A stretch of 64,000 nt of DNA from Daucus carota subsp. sativus. Taxonomy: Eukaryota > Streptophyta > Magnoliopsida > Apiales > Apiaceae. The translations under genes and the position numbers were made by a program. Shown here one piece after another: positions 63,496-64,000 of the stretch (within the stretch, counting starts at the first letter, position 1; the number at the start of each line of letters is the position of its first letter). The notes under the pieces were generated by a model. The model had not been told where the DNA came from. It saw nothing but the letters and a program-made list of their open reading frames with translations, and did no database searches. The stretch is taken from positions 34,706,610 to 34,770,609 of the forward strand of contig NC_030382.2 of the NCBI RefSeq assembly GCF_001625215.2, read 5' to 3'.

Positions 63496-64000
63496 GATTA
63501 GAAGGGTTTAAGAGGTAAGTACTAAGTAGTAATCAGTCATACACGCAGTATCATTCTTGTGAACAATGTTTACACATATTTTTATCAAATGAACACCGTA
63601 TTAACTGGGAATGATCATATTTATGAATGTTATGCAAGGTTTCACTCATTATTCGGAGACAGTTTAACCATCTTGTTTGCGTATCATCATTAATATGTAG
63701 AATAGAAACAGGCCACTAGCAAGTCCAGCTCACAAAAAGCACGATAGCATGCTCAGAAACAGAGCGTGGCTGCTTGAGGCCTTGCAGAAACAACCTCGAG
63801 TAAGGTTCTGGGTTTTTGTCCCTTGAGATGTAATCAAGTCTTAACTTCATGTGATATACACCACATCTACTGCTACATATAGGTGTGATGTATTCAATCT
63901 TTTGATAGTTTCATTGAGGATACATTACTGAGATGAATATGATGGAATAGACTGCTATCTGGAAATATAACCATTTCTAAAACTAGATATATAGTATCGT
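63496..64000 (+). other. 3-prime flank of the LysM gene with an exon-like stretch
   Basis: 63701-63799 is open without stops (33 codons), preceded by an AG acceptor and followed by GTAAGG. Its content, KHDSMLRNRAWLLEAL, resembles the juxtamembrane (S/G)-LRNRAxSLED segment of LysM receptor kinases. This hints that a kinase part may follow off the right edge, but the stop at 63495 would have to be spliced out or is a mutation. Confidence 0.4.

Overview
This is nuclear DNA from a flowering plant, most likely a core eudicot. The genes have spliced GT-AG introns, TATA boxes sit 45-110 bp upstream of several start codons, the intergenic DNA is very AT-rich, and miniature transposons are everywhere. 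The gene families are typical of eudicots: CASP-like proteins, CC-type glutaredoxins, plastid glutathione reductase and EDGP-like aspartic-peptidase homologues. I lean towards an asterid but cannot name the species. There are no operons, CRISPR arrays, rRNA genes or recognisable tRNA genes.

Layout. 1-1.9 kb: N-terminal end of a Helitron replicase/helicase gene running off the left edge (minus strand). 2.6-7.3 kb: tandem duplication carrying two near-identical genes for secreted 12-cysteine peptides. 9.6-11.35 kb: CASP-like four-helix membrane protein (+). 12.4-13.85 kb: two non-autonomous hAT elements back to back. 14.0-17.5 kb: six-exon GT90/DUF821 O-glucosyltransferase-like gene (-). 17.8-22.0 kb: a Mutator-like element built of TGCAAC repeats, a hAT element and smaller MITEs. 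22.4-22.8 kb: two-exon defensin-like gene (-). 24.5-35.6 kb: CC-type glutaredoxin cluster, with two almost identical intact genes (-), two broken copies of another type (+), one intact copy of that type (+), and a decayed copia gag between the duplicated units. 37.9-38.9 kb: intronless adenylate isopentenyltransferase gene (-), the first step of cytokinin synthesis. 39.8-48.0 kb: transposon-dominated, with a complete 954-bp Helitron, a pogo-like end, a cullin fragment, a Pack-MULE that captured a zinc-finger gene exon, and a hAT element. 49.7-50.9 kb: aspartic-peptidase-like protein lacking the second catalytic Asp (-). 54 kb: decayed Myb/SANT-like transposon ORF. 55.8-60.3 kb: complete ten-exon plastid glutathione reductase gene (+). 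62.8-64 kb: LysM ectodomain gene (+), possibly part of a receptor kinase cut by the window edge.

The genes do not form one pathway. Glutathione reductase and the glutaredoxins share the glutathione economy. CC-type glutaredoxins and isopentenyltransferases both have known links to nitrogen and hormone signalling, but that their adjacency matters is only a hypothesis. The defensin-like, 12-Cys, LysM and EDGP-like proteins are all of secreted types common in defence and apoplastic biology.

I found no convincing undescribed biological system. The most informative observations are structural: a Pack-MULE with a 9-bp target duplication, a Stowaway element filled in one tandem copy and empty in the other, recent glutaredoxin duplication, and a TGCAAC-repeat element family. 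All boundaries and family calls were made by eye without database searches.
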